A DNA stretch of 64,000 bases. Origin: Blasia pusilla. Its lineage: Eukaryota; Marchantiophyta; Marchantiopsida; Blasiales. A program made the position numbers and the translations under genes. The stretch covers positions 16,430,001-16,494,000 of the forward strand of contig CM114273.1 of the NCBI GenBank assembly GCA_050084515.1. The letters are read 5' to 3'. The notes under the pieces are model-generated. The model made no database searches. It was not told the origin of the DNA and worked only from the letters and a program-made list of their open reading frames with translations. Below, in pieces: positions 48,502 to 59,818 of this stretch. Positions within the stretch are counted from its first letter, which is position 1. Every line of letters starts with the position of its first letter.

Positions 48502-51500
48502 ATGGCGCTAGTGAGTGTATCTGCGCCATCTGTGCTCGTCGTCTTGGCTAGCATGTAGTGGAATTTTGTGTTTTTTTTGTTCGGTTTTGTGTTGGGGTCA
48601 GTTTTTGCCGGAGGTGTTTTTGAGCTTGATCGCCGTAGATTGAGGTTGTAATCGGGAGCGTAGTTCGGCGATGAGGGATTGTGCGCTGTTTGTGGCTTTT
48701 GCGTTTCTCGATGTTTGTCCGTTTGCTTGTGTGCGTTGGTGGGATAGAGTTCCAAGGCTGTTCTCCATATTGTGGTGCACCGATGTGGTTCGGTTACCGT
48801 CAAAAGTCATAGGGTCGAAGTGAATCTGTTTATGTCGTCGTCTGTGCTGGGTTCTGCGCTAAATTTTGATGGCTCCAGTTTGCTTGTACTCTTATTATCT
48901 GACGAACGTGAGTGTCGAGAGTTTCTATCAATACTGTCAGGTAAGTGCTGGCATCGGCGTGTCTGTGGCAAGCCAGTCCGAGCTAGTGAACAGTAGGTAG
49001 TGTTGTTAGGGCTTATAACTGTTGCGACGTCCGATCCATCGATCGCTTGTCAGGCAACAAGACTCATTTGGCAAACTTCATTTCAGTGGAGTGAAGAGCT
49101 CCGGATAACCCTCTCAAGCCATTATGACAGTACATGCTTGAAATTATCCTACGGAATAATGATGTTTCGAACAGCCTGGTCTGAATCGGAAGTGGATCAT
49201 GTCCTCACGTACTTTCCATGATGTGCAGAAAATCTACGGAGGGAAGGGTAATAAGAACGCGGAGAAAGCGTTGATTGTTGCCGAGTATGTCGGCCTTAAA
49301 ATCGAGACGTTGCAATTTGAATATGGTGTCACGAATGCCCAACCGGAGTTTTTGAAAGCCAACCCAATAGGGAAGGTAGGTGCTGGTACTTTTTCTGGCT
49401 ACATCTACTTTTCCTGGTGCACATTTGATCCAAAGTTTGGCGATTTACCCCCTTGATGTTGACAGGAAGGGTTGTTGAATCACAGGTTCCTGTTCTCCTC
49501 ACACCCGAGGGTGCTGTTTCTGAAAGCAACGCCATCGCCCGCCATGGTATGTTTCACTCATACAATTTAGACCTTACGGTCACTTACACGACCTTGTGGT
49601 CATCTTGCCTGTGAGAATGAAGATTTATCTGACGATGGAGCTGAATTTTAGCTCTGATTCTTAAGGGCTTTCGTTCATTGTATCACCATTTTCCGTGAAT
49701 GGTTTGGAATTCCTCCCGTATTTTCCATTCGCCTAGCTTTTGCATGAAATATCTAATTTCCCCTTCCCCCCTAACCTATCGTCACTTCTGCAGTTGCGAG
49801 GTTGGGTGGAAAAGAGAATTTTCTGGGGTCAACTCTGTATGAAAAGGTATTGTCCATTCACACTTCGCAGTATTTTTTCTCTTGTGAAGTGTTGTGTGTT
49901 AAACTATATGAGAGATGTAGACACAATGGTAATGATACAATGGTAAAGCTGCGACTAAGCTTAATGGAGAACTTCAAGCCTGATGTTTATTCAAGCCCCA
50001 GATTATATACTAATCTGGATATTGGCTAGAGACAAGATAGTCTGAGTGGCAAAGTGACCAAGTGACCAAGTGACCAAGTGGCCAAGTGACCAAGTGACCA
50101 ACTAGCCAACTGACCAAGTGGCCAAGTAGCAAACTGACCAAGTGGCCAAGTGGCCAAGTGGCCAAGTGACCAAGTGGCCAGCTGACCAAGTGGGCAAGTG
50201 ACCCTTTTAGCTTAGATGTCGGACTGCTAAGAGTAGCAGCATTTAGGTAGTTCCTTTAACACATTTTAAGTCGAACACCTTTATCTAAAATGTATTTATC
50301 TAACACTCCCACTGAGCTAGGATAATCTAGCTGGAAGAACATGCAGCTGTCTACTCGAAAAGAGTCGTATCTCCCACTCAGTTGCATATCCTACATCCTA
50401 ATATTTGGAGTAAGAAATAATGTTGGTCTTTAGATAGACTTTTAGTCAAAACATCAGCAGCCTGAACTGAGGATCTACATTCTTGTAGACGAATATTTTG
50501 TTGTTGAATGTGTTCTGATATGAAGAAGAATTTTAGTTCCAAATGTCGGATTTTGGAATTGGAACAAAAATTATTTGATAGTTGAATTGCAGCTTGATTG
50601 TCTTCGTAAAGAATTGTTGGAGTTTGCTGTAAAAAACCAATCTCAGCAAGTAAATGTTTAATCCAAAGTATATCTTTGGTGGCCTCATTAAGGGCTATAT
50701 ATTCAGCTTCTGTAGTAGACTGTGCAGTAACTGTCTGCTTCCTTGAGGCCCAATGTACTGCACCTCCTGCCATGATAAGAACAAATCCTGAAATAGATTT
50801 TCTATCATCTTTAGAAGAAGCGAAACTGGCATCTGCATAGGCCTGAAGAGTAAAATCATGGGTGGAACCATCAAAGGTGATACCCATATTCGAAGTTCCC
50901 TTCAAATACCTTAGAACATGCATGGCAGCTTGCCAATGCTCAATAGAATAGTTGGACATGTATTTACATAACTGGCCGACACTGAAAGAGATGTCAGGAC
51001 GAGTCATGGTTGAAGCATACATAAGACTTCCAACTATCGTAGCATATGGATATTGCTGAAAATGAGCAAGATCATCACTTGTAGGAGCAGATGTGGGCTT
51101 GGACAATGTTGTCCCAGGCACAGAAGGGGTAGAAACTGTATGACAATTTTTCATACCGAATTCTACAAGTTTTTCACAGATATACCTTTGTTGGTGCAAA
51201 GAAATCTTGTGATGTGCCCTGTCTCTTACCACCTGAAGTCCTAACAAGTGATGAAGCTCTCCCATGTCAACCATTTTAAAAATGGACTGAACATGAATTT
51301 TAAATTGTTGTAGCTGAATGAGATTATCTGCTAGAATAGCAAGATCATCTACATATACAGCAATTATGAGTAATTGATCTGTAGAAGATCGTTTGTGATA
51401 TAAACAAGGATCATAAGTACTTCTGAAAAAACCTGCAGAAGTCAAATATCCATCCATCTTTTGATACCAAGCTCGGGAGGATTGCTTCAAGCCATAAAGA

Positions 51501-54500
51501 GCTTTCTTCAGAAGACATACCTGTGGACCTTGATCAGTTACCTCAAAACCGGAGGTTGATGCATGTGTATGATTTCTTGTAGATCACCATGAAGAAAAGC
51601 AGTCTTGACATCCATTTGATGTAGTTCAGCATTGCGAACAGCAGCAATGGAAAGCAGCATCCGGAGAGAAGTGATATTTATGACAGGAGAAAATGTTTCT
51701 TTGTAATCAATTCCTTCTTTCTGTGAATAACCTTTGGCTACCAGCCTGGCTTTGTACTTGAGAATACTTCCTGAAGAAGACCGTTTGATCTTAAAAACCC
51801 ATTTACAAGAGACTATATTGGTAGTATCTGTGGATGACTTGTGCTTTTTAGGGTTTGTCACAAGAATCCAGGTTTTGTTTTCATGAAGAGAGGCAATTTC
51901 AGCTTCCATAGCAGTTTGCCATTCATGAGAATCTGATCTAGAGAGAGCTTCTGTTCTAGTGAGTGGATCAGATTGGATACAAGAAGAGAGAAGAATGACA
52001 TATGTACTGGTACAGATGTTCGTGATGATCGCCTAGGATGAAAAGATGTGGGCAGATGTCCCATGGAATTCTCTAAAGCAACAGCACCTGTTTCTTTTGA
52101 AGTATCTCCCACTATTTCAGTATTTGTCTGAACTGTAGTTTTTCTTACTGCTTTAGGGACAGTTATCGGTTCAGAGTTTTCTACTGGGAAATAATCAAAA
52201 AATGGAGAGTAAGTAGAGTGAAAAACAGGAGAGAAGGAGAAAGGAGTATCTTCATTGAAGACAACATCTTTGCTGAGAAAACACGTTTTGTATTGGGATT
52301 GAAAAGTTTATAACATCTAGAACCAATCTGATAACCAAGGAATATACATTCTTCACCCAGAATCCATCTTTCTTCTTCTCTTAGCTGGAATGAGAGCAAA
52401 TGCTTGACATCCAAACACTCAAGATGTGTGAGAGTAGGTTTGAGACCACTCCAAGCTTCAGAAGGTGTTGTTGAAAGAGTTTGAGTAGGACTCAAGTTCA
52501 AGATAGTTAGCTGTAACAATTGCTTCTCCCCAAAATGATATAGGAAGGCGCATGTGAATGAGCATACATCTTGCCTTTTCCTGTAGTGTGTGGTTGAGTC
52601 TTTCAGCAGATCCATTCTGCATAGGAGAATCTCTTCCTGTCGTTGATGAAGAATACCAAAAGTCTGAAGAAAGACTTGGAAAGAAGAGTCTATGTATTCA
52701 CCACCTCCATCTGTTCTGAGAACACGAATCTGGAGGCCAGTTTCTTTCTCAACCATGATTTTGAACTTCTGGAATGTAGAAAAGACATCTGACTTCTTGT
52801 GAAGAATATAGACAAAGGATTTCTTTGTATATTGGTCAAGAAAAGTACAGAAATAGTAGGCGTTTCCAATACTGGGTGTCTTCATTGGTCCTGCCAGATC
52901 ACTGTGAATCAGATCTAGAGCCTTTTGAACAGGAAGATCTTGTCCATCTCCTGTGATATGTTGCCTGATGAGCTTGCCTTTAGCACAGCTTGTACAGAAA
53001 TTGAGATCATCGACATGATCTAGACCTTGAACCATTTTCTTTTGATGTAGTTGCAATAAATGCTGATTGTTGAGATGTCCATACGATTGTGCCAGAGGTT
53101 GGATGAACTTCTGGCTATCAAAATTGTCGATGGAGTACAAGGTTGACATTCAATTAGATACATGCCATGCCTGGCAAAACCTGTACCTAAACAATGACCT
53201 TGCTTGATGAGTTCAAAAGACATATTGTGAGAATAGAAAAGGGTATCTATAGAGTTTTCAGCAAGCTTCTTAACAGAAACAATATTGTGCTGTCCTGTAG
53301 GAATGAACAGAACATTGGAAAGAGTATGTAATTCGAAAGAGCCTTTGGCAAAAGCTTTAATTGAACATTCCCAGTAGCTGTAGCATATATTTTGCCATTG
53401 CCTATTCCAGAAATGAGAATTGGAGAAATAGGAAGGAAATTAGAGAACAGTTCTCTTTGACAGCAAACATGGGAATTTGAACCAGAATCAAGGATCCAAA
53501 GTTTGGAAAGATCTGGGAAAATAGATGTAGAGGATCTTTGTATCATAAACAGTTAGAGTGGTTCATCTGGTTGTAGTTCCTCAGATGTGGAGCATGTTAA
53601 TGCTTGAGTGATAGGTGAAGTATTGAGTAGTAAAGATGAGGTATCTTCTGGTTGAGTTTTGCAGTACTCACGGAATTTCTTGAGAAATTTTCTGTTAGGA
53701 CATTTGCTGGAGATGTGATCTTTCTCATTACAAATGTAACAGTAAGGCTGTTTTCCCTTCCTCTGAGGAATGTTTCTTTGATACTGAGTAGATATAGACT
53801 GAAATGGACGTTTCCTGGTAGAATTATCAATAGAATTGGAAACTAAAATACTTTCAAAATTGGAAGGTTTATCTAGTTCAGAATCATACAGTACTCCAGT
53901 TTGACGATCGTCAAAAGAAGGTTTATCTTTCTGCATCAATACGTGAATGAGAGATTTGTATTCAGCAGGAAGTCTGCTAATAGCAAAAGTGAATAGAGAT
54001 GTGTCTGAAACAGGAGATCCATGGATGCAAGATTATTTGCAATAATCTTGAGTTGTGACAATGAGAGATGATCTGCAAGATTCAACAGTGAGTTTGTACA
54101 TGGATGCTTGTAAGTGTAGTACAGAGAATGAACCTGTCGTATCATAATTGCGACATAGGCAGGCCCATACTTCTTGAGCTGTATGAAGATGTTCTGTTAG
54201 AGCCAGAGGTTCTCCTGTCAAATGTAAACAAATCAGAGAGCGAGCCTGACTTTCTAACTTTTCATTCTGCTGAATAGTCCGTGTTTGAAGTAGACGTTGA
54301 CGAACATATACTTGAGGTGCTGTATCTGCAGTTTCAGAAGGAGAGGTAGGTGACGATCTGACACGGATGTATTATATACTCTTTAACAACTGCATCCCAT
54401 AAATCTCTGTAAACAAGAAGATTGTAAACACGATTCTTCCACTCTTTCCAGTTAGAACCATCAAAGATTCCAACATGGAAACCATCGTGATTCCCATTCA

Positions 54501-56351
54501 GGCCCATAACCTGTTAAACTATATGAGAGATGTAGACACAATGGTAATGATACAATGGTAAAGCTGCGACTAAGCTTAATGGAGAACTTCAAGCCTGATG
54601 TTTATTCAAGCCCCAGATTATATACTAATCTGGATATTGGCTAGAGACAAGATAGTCTGAGTGGCAAAGTGACCAAGTGACCAAGTGACCAAGTGGCCAA
54701 GTGACCAAGTGACCAACTAGCCAACTGACCAAGTGGCCAAGTGGCCAAGTGGCCAAGTAGCAAACTGACCAAGTGGCCAAGTGGCCAAGTGACCAAGTGG
54801 CCAGCTGACCAAGTGGGCAAGTGACCCTTTTAGCTTAGATGTCGGACTGCTAAGAGTAGCAGCATTTAGGTAGTTCCTTTAACACATTTTAAGTCGAACA
54901 CCTTTATCTAAAATGTATTTATCTAACATTGTGCCTCGAGGTGTTGTTTGACTTGTCGCGCTAGCCGCAAGCGATTGATGGGCCGCGGTTAATGAAGTTT
55001 GCTCTTGGTTTACCTGGACAGGCCCAGGTTGACAAGTGGTCTGATTTTGCCACTCTTGAGATCGATTCCTACCTTCTCAGGCTTCTCTACTCGAAGATGA
55101 GGAACATACCTGTGTCTCCTGAGGTATCCTTGGTCTCACCTTTGCTCTATTGAGGATCCGGGATTCCTGTGTCGTGGTATGTTCTTGGATTTGTTTGAAC
55201 ATCCGTATGAGATGAACTATCCGTCTTTACCGTGAAAATTTGTTCTGACTGGCGCAGATGGAGGCGGACATATGGTCATCTTTGAAGAGAGCCTTCAAAG
55301 CTTTAAACACTCATCTTGCTGCATGCACTTACCTTGTTGGTAACACCATCACAGTGGCTGACATCATTCTGTTCTGCAACCTCGGGTTGGGTGTTAAAAC
55401 AATTATAACAAAGGAATTCTTAAGCGAGTATCCCCATGTGGACCGATACTTTTGGACTATTGCAAATCAAACTGAAGTAAAGAAAATTGTCGGAGAGGTT
55501 ATTTTTGGAGAGAAACTCCAAGCCCCCTCTCAACCGGCTGCACGTTCACCAATCCCAGCAGAGACTCCCAAAGCAGAGACACCTGCTGCCGCACCTGCTG
55601 CCGCACCTGCTACCGCACCTGCTGCCGCACCTGCTATCGCACCTGCTGCCGCACCTGCTATCGCACCTGCTGCCGCACCTGCTATCGCACCTGCTGCCGC
55701 ACCTGCTGCCGCACCTGCTGCACCATCTCCCCAGGCTTCTGTGAATGAAGAAGAGGATGTAGCACCGAAGAAGCCAAAGAATGCACTGGATCTACTCCCA
55801 CCTAGTTCTATGGTGCTGGATAACTGGAAGAGGCTCTACTCTAACACCAAGGCAAAGGATTTTGCGGAAGTGGCAATTAAAGGTGTGTTAAGATTTCCTA
55901 TTTTTCTGTCTGGTTCACTCGCATGTATTGCACCTGAAGCTGTACTGAGGCACTTTTGGATTGTTTTGTAGGTTTCTGGGATATGTATGATTCGGAAGGA
56001 TACTCTTTGTGGTTCTGTGACTACAAGTACAATGAGGAGAACCAAGTTACATTTGTGACCATGAACAAAGTTGGAGGTTTCTTACAGCGAATGGACTTCA
56101 TCCGCAAGTACGCCTTCGGAAAGATGTGCATTTTAGGAGATTCAGCTCCTTACAAGATCAAAGGAGTTTGGTTGTTCCGGGGTACTGAAATCCCTCAACT
56201 CGTCAAAGATGAGTGCTATGACATGGATTTGTATGAGTGGTATAAGGCTGACCCTACCAATGAGGAGCAAAAGGCTCGTGTGAGTGCATATTTCGAGGAG
56301 CCTGATGTTGTTGATGGGGAGAAGCTTCTTGAGGCCAAGTGTTTCAAGTGA
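48502..56351 (+). CDS. EF1BG: Elongation factor 1B gamma (eEF1B gamma)
   Basis: Structural subunit of the eEF1B complex that recharges eEF1A with GTP during translation. Exons: 48502-48510, 49229-49375, 49486-49546, 49794-49846, 55022-55123, 55258-55882, 55972-56351; all introns GT-AG; 458 residues. The first coding exon is only nine bases (Met-Ala-Leu, in CCATGG context); joined to KIYGGKGNKNAEKAL it matches the family start MAL-...-KGNK in exact length. Residues 1-80 are a GST-N domain (NPIGKVPVLLTPEG, ESNAIARHVARL), about 91-210 GST-C (THLAACTYLVGNTITVADIIL). About 221-275 is an Ala/Pro linker, and 296-458 the conserved EF1G domain (NALDLLPPSSMVLDNWKRLY, GFWDMYDSEGYSLWFCDYKY) ending LLEAKCFK. 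The protein is some 40 residues longer than usual because of the linker. Intron 4 is 5.2 kb because of an antisense Copia element. An ATG at 49199 is excluded, since the true acceptor is at 49228. Confidence 0.95.
49897..50305 (-). repeat. Copia 3' LTR
   Basis: 409 bp, TG...CA on either strand with TGTTA/TAACA ends. It contains an array of 8-bp units (see 50046). Confidence 0.95.
50046..50205. repeat. 8-bp tandem array inside the LTR
   Basis: Roughly eighteen units of AAGTGACC or AAGTGGCC with a few variants (AACTAGCC, AAGTAGC, AGCTGACC). The matching array in the other LTR is at 54661-54828. The two arrays differ in the number of AAGTGGCC units at two places (one versus three, then three versus two). 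Confidence 0.9.
50306..50313 (-). other. Copia polypurine tract
   Basis: On the minus strand AGTGGGAG directly abuts the 3' LTR start TGTTAG, the expected position of the plus-strand primer. Confidence 0.7.
50378..54507 (-). pseudogene. Copia gag-pol, frameshifted
   Basis: Gag starts at 54507 (MGLNGNHDGFHVG..., with FDGSNWKEWKNRVYNLLVYR) but shifts frame after about 46 codons and again near 54.05 kb. The gag zinc knuckle CYICNEKDHISSKC (C-x2-C-x4-H-x4-C) lies in 53553-53939, the protease active site LDSGSNSHV in 53247-53546. The integrase occupies 53149-52181: its zinc region is CTSCAKGK, catalytic HSDLAGPM and RTDGGGEY, but a frameshift precedes the catalytic Glu (MQNGSAERLNHT is in another frame). 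RT begins at 51909 (CKWVFKIKR, KARLVAKGYSQKEGIDYKET) and shifts frame at about 51556 by one missing base in PPGFEV. It then continues 51490-50378 with YVDD, RNase H (ADASFASSKDDRKSISG, EAEYIAL) and ADVLTKSL. At least five frame breaks make this copy non-autonomous. Confidence 0.9.
54501..54511 (-). other. Copia primer-binding site, half-tRNA-iMet type
   Basis: Immediately after the 5' LTR the minus strand reads GGTTATGGGCC. From memory of the plant initiator tRNA-Met, this is the exact complement of GGCCCATAACC in its anticodon stem-loop, not of the 3' acceptor end used by most plant Copia elements (TGGTATCAGAGC). The Drosophila copia element has the same arrangement. The ATG within it (54507-54505) opens the gag frame. 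Confidence 0.75.
54512..54928 (-). repeat. Copia 5' LTR
   Basis: 417 bp, identical to the other LTR outside the 8-bp array, where it has one more net unit. Confidence 0.95.
55584..55725 (+). repeat. Minisatellite encoding the Ala/Pro linker of eEF1B gamma
   Basis: In-frame 12-bp units GCACCTGCTGCC alternate with GCACCTGCTATC, forming 24-bp higher-order units, and encode APAAAPAIAP-type sequence (about 47 residues). All unit lengths are multiples of three, so copy changes keep the frame. Confidence 0.9.
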
Positions 56352-57647
56352 AGAGTTTTACATCCACTCGGACATGAACATCGATTTAGTCAATAGTTCC
56401 AATGTCTCACACTAACTAAGCTAAGGAGTTGGGCTTTAAGACAAAGTTAACTAAGTGTGAACCTACTGACAGCAGTAGGTTCATCCGAGTCTTGCTTCCA
56501 GCTCTGAAAGAAGTGCCTTGGTACATGTTTTTTTTCAAAGAGTTATATTAAAATGGGACCTACCCAAACACAATTTTGGAGTTCTAAGAGGTAATCCGGG
56601 AATCTCTTAATGTTGAAGGCCCAAAGGAATAGGAGTGTGTGACATGGAGGTAGAAATCAAAAGTTTCCTCCTTCGAATTTGTTGGCAGAGTGTCTTACAT
56701 TATGTGGAGACTACTGGATATTATAGGATGCTGTTTTCCTGGCAATCCATGTCTTGGTTGAACTTATCTGTTATAACTTGTCCACCTCTGCGCTCAGCTT
56801 GCCTTAGGTTTGCTACATAACTGGGATATTCTTCACGTTGTGCCTAGTTGACCTCTGATATTCAGCAAGGAGTAATGTCTGTTCTCAGAGACCCTGCCGG
56901 AGAAGAAGCTAGATTTTCAATAGAAGCGTTGCATTTGGGTAGAATGTTCATTTGACGTGCTGGCCAAATTTTGTCCTAACAGACCTTCTTATCTTGTAAA
57001 CGTTGGAGAAATATGGACTTGGCAATTGGATTTGATTAAAGATCCTGTTGGAGGTAGGCTCGAAATGTGTTTTGGAGAGGTAGTACAGTCACTTTTCCTC
57101 TTTCCAGATCCTCTTTCACATCTACATTTTCCTTTCAAGTCATGGTTCTCAAATTTGAAAGCCTAGAGGAATAAGTGCATCATTTAGTTTGGGCCAGATG
57201 TGACTGGATGAGTTATCAAGAACCATTACAGGTACATTTTGAGTTCTCAAGTCTGTGAGTCCGAAATACGAGATCAGGGAAATGTCCACAGAAGTCCGAT
57301 GCTTTGATTAAATTGGTCATTCGACGTGATGTTGCAAGTCTGGAGTCTAAACGGGTTGGGTAAACTTATTTGGACCAGATTCATCATTCCAAAGTACCCT
57401 GGAAATCCTGAAGATGGAAGTCATTTGCGACCATACAAGTGAAGCCACATTTTCAACGTTTGGGGCCAAAGAGCTATCTTCGAAATCAGCATCTCTCAAG
57501 TCCAGGAGCCTATTTTGTCCTTCAATTGATCGCGGTCTAGTTTTTCAGATCGGAACCGTCAGAGTCGGCCATCAGAGTGCGGAGGTCACGTCGGAGAGTG
57601 TAAATGGAACCACCCAGACTAAGATTCTAATATAGTAACCTTTACCA
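56352..57647. other. 3' UTR of eEF1B gamma and spacer
   Basis: The first few hundred bases should be the 3' untranslated region. A CTACTGACAGCAGTAG hairpin lies at about 56463-56478. No gene is recognised in the rest. Confidence 0.45.
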
Positions 57648-58090
57648 TTATGGGATATTCCTAAACCTCTTGAAGCTACCGGTGAAATATCTCTGCAGGG
57701 AACGTGCAATATCTAGAGAGCGCAATATGCCTGGCTCCAATTCACTTGGCCCTGCAATGGATCCCTGAGCGATGTGTGGATCAGGGCAGCGAGGACCTTG
57801 AATGCTCACACTGCCGTATATAGTTTGCAGTAATAGTGGCACATAAGAATACTCAGAATAATCTTCGCACTTCGATTGTTGATACAAAATCTACAATCAT
57901 GCGAAAGTTCCTCAATCCTGCTCCGTCACCTCTTAGGTACAGTAGGCATTCATAATTAGGGCGTGAAGAACCCGTGAGTGGCACAGAGTCGACAGCGCCA
58001 TGAGAAATGACCATTCGAAACAACTCGTTGAAATCGGAGGTCAGTCTTGTAGAATTTTCAGACTCGTGAGTCTCTGTGACTGAAACTTAC
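57648..58090 (-). other. Possible downstream exon(s) of an unidentified minus-strand gene
   Basis: A minus-strand frame from about 57890 to 57648 follows a TTGTAG acceptor-like site and has protein-like composition (YGSVSIQGPRCPDPHIAQG, ELEPGILRSLDIARSL). It does not join the frame of 58091-58479 in phase by the simplest donor/acceptor pair, so the link is unproven. Confidence 0.2.
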
Positions 58091-58479
58091 ATAGAATATA
58101 CTCGCATAGACTGTTTCATTGGAATGGGCCTGGTGTGATTGATTTCCTTTGGATCCATTGCGCCTTCAATCCGATCAGGCTGTGGTTGATGCTTGGCTTC
58201 GACTTTCCCGTAGAGTACTTTCAGTTGAGGATTGAGAGTCGGTTGACGTAAATAATGTCCTGAAAGCCAATTTGCTATCCTAGCTACAGCTTTCGCTCTA
58301 GAAGAAAAGTGGCACCCTTGAATCGACAGATAGATCTGTGGTGTAGTGGAGAGAGATGAAGCTAGACGTAGCGATGGAGAGAGTAGTGCCTGTCGTAGCC
58401 TTGCGACCAGTGACCCTGATTGGACGGTGCTTGAGACTGGGATGGGTGTAGAGAGGGGAGCAACTGAAGAAGTTGCCAT
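58091..58479 (-). CDS. Unidentified open frame with presequence-like N-terminus
   Basis: From the ATG at 58479 the minus strand encodes about 129 residues. It starts MATSSVAPLSTPIPVSS and is rich in Ser, Arg, Leu and poor in acids for about 60 residues (SLVARLRQALLSPSLRLASS), which looks like an organelle presequence. It then reads AVARIANWLSGHYLRQPTL and EGAMDPKEINHTRPIPMKQS. A strong donor GTAAGT follows at 58090. I do not recognise the family. It could be the first exon of a small organellar protein or an accidental frame; the immediately upstream DNA is a LINE fragment, which argues for caution. Confidence 0.3.
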
Positions 58480-58579
58480 ATGAGAGGAGGGAGACACTCA
58501 AATAGTTTGAGTGCTGACCAAACAACCTGTTTTGTGTGGAGCTTCCAAGTGTCAACCAAGGAACTCTTCACCGCACCAT

Positions 58580-58870
58580 CTACTTTACCTGATTAGGATC
58601 CCCAATAGACATTACTAGTGCAGCAGCTTTGGGCAATGAATCAAGGCTATTGAATGTGAACAATTCTGGTATTACCAGCTTAGCAATATCAGCATATGCC
58701 CTTACTCTGTGTGTTGTGAATTTTGCGCAAGAGACCAAGTAATGACTAGAGGTTTCATCCCCGTCGTCACACAAGGCGCAAGAGTTTAGTTGTGTTCCCA
58801 TCCTGCTTTTCTTATGGTTCAAGGGAATTGCCCCCGTCCTGAACTTGAATTGGAGCCGGGTTCCCAATTG
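58580..58870 (-). pseudogene. LINE C-terminal zinc-knuckle fragment
   Basis: The minus strand reads RLQFKFRTGAIPLNHKKSRMG then CALCDDGDETSSHYLVSC. This is the C-x2-C-x8-H-x4-C knuckle with the preceding FRTG-LP block found at the C-terminal end of non-LTR retrotransposon reverse transcriptases. It is truncated on both sides. Confidence 0.65.
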
Positions 58871-59818
58871 CTACCTTCCAGGGCAGATTTAGCGTTTGCT
58901 ACCTGAGTTGAAGCAATTCAGGAATGTAAGTCAACGGAGCACTACTTCTTGACTGAAAAAATCTTATCTACATCGATCGCTTCAGAGACGAAAAAAGTCT
59001 CTTTGTAACCTACATTCACTGCTGGGAATTGAGCTGAGACGCCAACTCTGGAATCGAGCAATGATGGAGGACTACTAAAATGGGGGACATCGAGAGGAGG
59101 TTAAGAAAACGAAACCGTTGAAGAACAAAGTGAGAGAAGGGAAAAGGACGATACTAAAATGAGAAGAGGTTGAGGTGCCGAAGAGGAAGGGCTACGAGAG
59201 CAAAGGTACATAAGCATGCTGAAAGAAGGTTGCACATTAATTATCTCGATTTTAATCGTCCGATAAAACACATGGGAAGCACCGAGCAGGCCTGACAAGG
59301 TTGGATGGAGCATGATACTTCTCGGAGATGATACTTTTCCAGTCCATGTGTTTAGTGCAAGTACATGCAATACACGAATTCAGATTATTATCTTTCATAA
59401 TTAATTTTTAAACTTATGAAATATTGTTTCAATTAGGCCAATTTTTTTAAAATTAAAAAACCATCTTTCAATAATAATTTATATTTATGACTTGATTTTC
59501 ACTCTTATTTTTTCTCTCACCTATGCCACATCTCCAATAGAATCTTATGTATACACACCGACGGCCCTACCAAATCCAAATTATTCATCATTATTTTTTT
59601 ATAATTCTATCTTAAAAAAAATGAAGACATATATATATCGAGATCTCAAATCTAATCTTAAGCAATCTACAATATACTATAAATCCACTTTATTATAAAA
59701 CAAATCTCAAAAGAGGATAAAGAAAGGTAAGAACAACTCAAAAGAGGAGTCAAAACATGCATAAAAGAATGCAAAAAGAAAATGGCAACAAGCCAACGCA
59801 AACACCGGCTCAACGAGC
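58871..59818. other. Spacer, AT-rich toward 59.4-59.8 kb
   Basis: No gene recognised. Short minus-strand frames around 59.1-59.4 kb have no motif. Confidence 0.45.

Larger units (their letters stand above)
49897..54928 (-). mobile_element. Full-length Copia LTR retrotransposon in eEF1B gamma intron 4
   Basis: The element is 5,032 bp, antisense to its host gene, and flanked by a perfect 5-bp target duplication TTGTG (49892-49896 and 54929-54933). LTRs of 409 and 417 bp begin TGTTA and end TAACA and are identical except for one 8-bp repeat unit. The order on the minus strand is 5' LTR, PBS, gag, protease, integrase, RT, RNase H, polypurine tract, 3' LTR. Integrase before RT defines the Copia (Ty1) superfamily. 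Near-identical LTRs indicate a recent insertion, yet the coding region has several frameshifts. It lies wholly within an intron and the flanking exons join in frame, so the host gene should remain functional if splicing tolerates it. Confidence 0.95.

Noticed and set aside
49199-49228. ATG giving an eEF1B gamma N-terminus MSSRTFHDVQ
   Set aside because: A clean acceptor (TGTGCAG) at 49222-49228 and the nine-base exon at 48502 reproduce the conserved N-terminus exactly; the ten extra residues match nothing in the family.
50046-50205. CRISPR-like regular repeat
   Set aside because: The 8-bp units are contiguous without spacers and lie inside a retrotransposon LTR in a eukaryotic genome.
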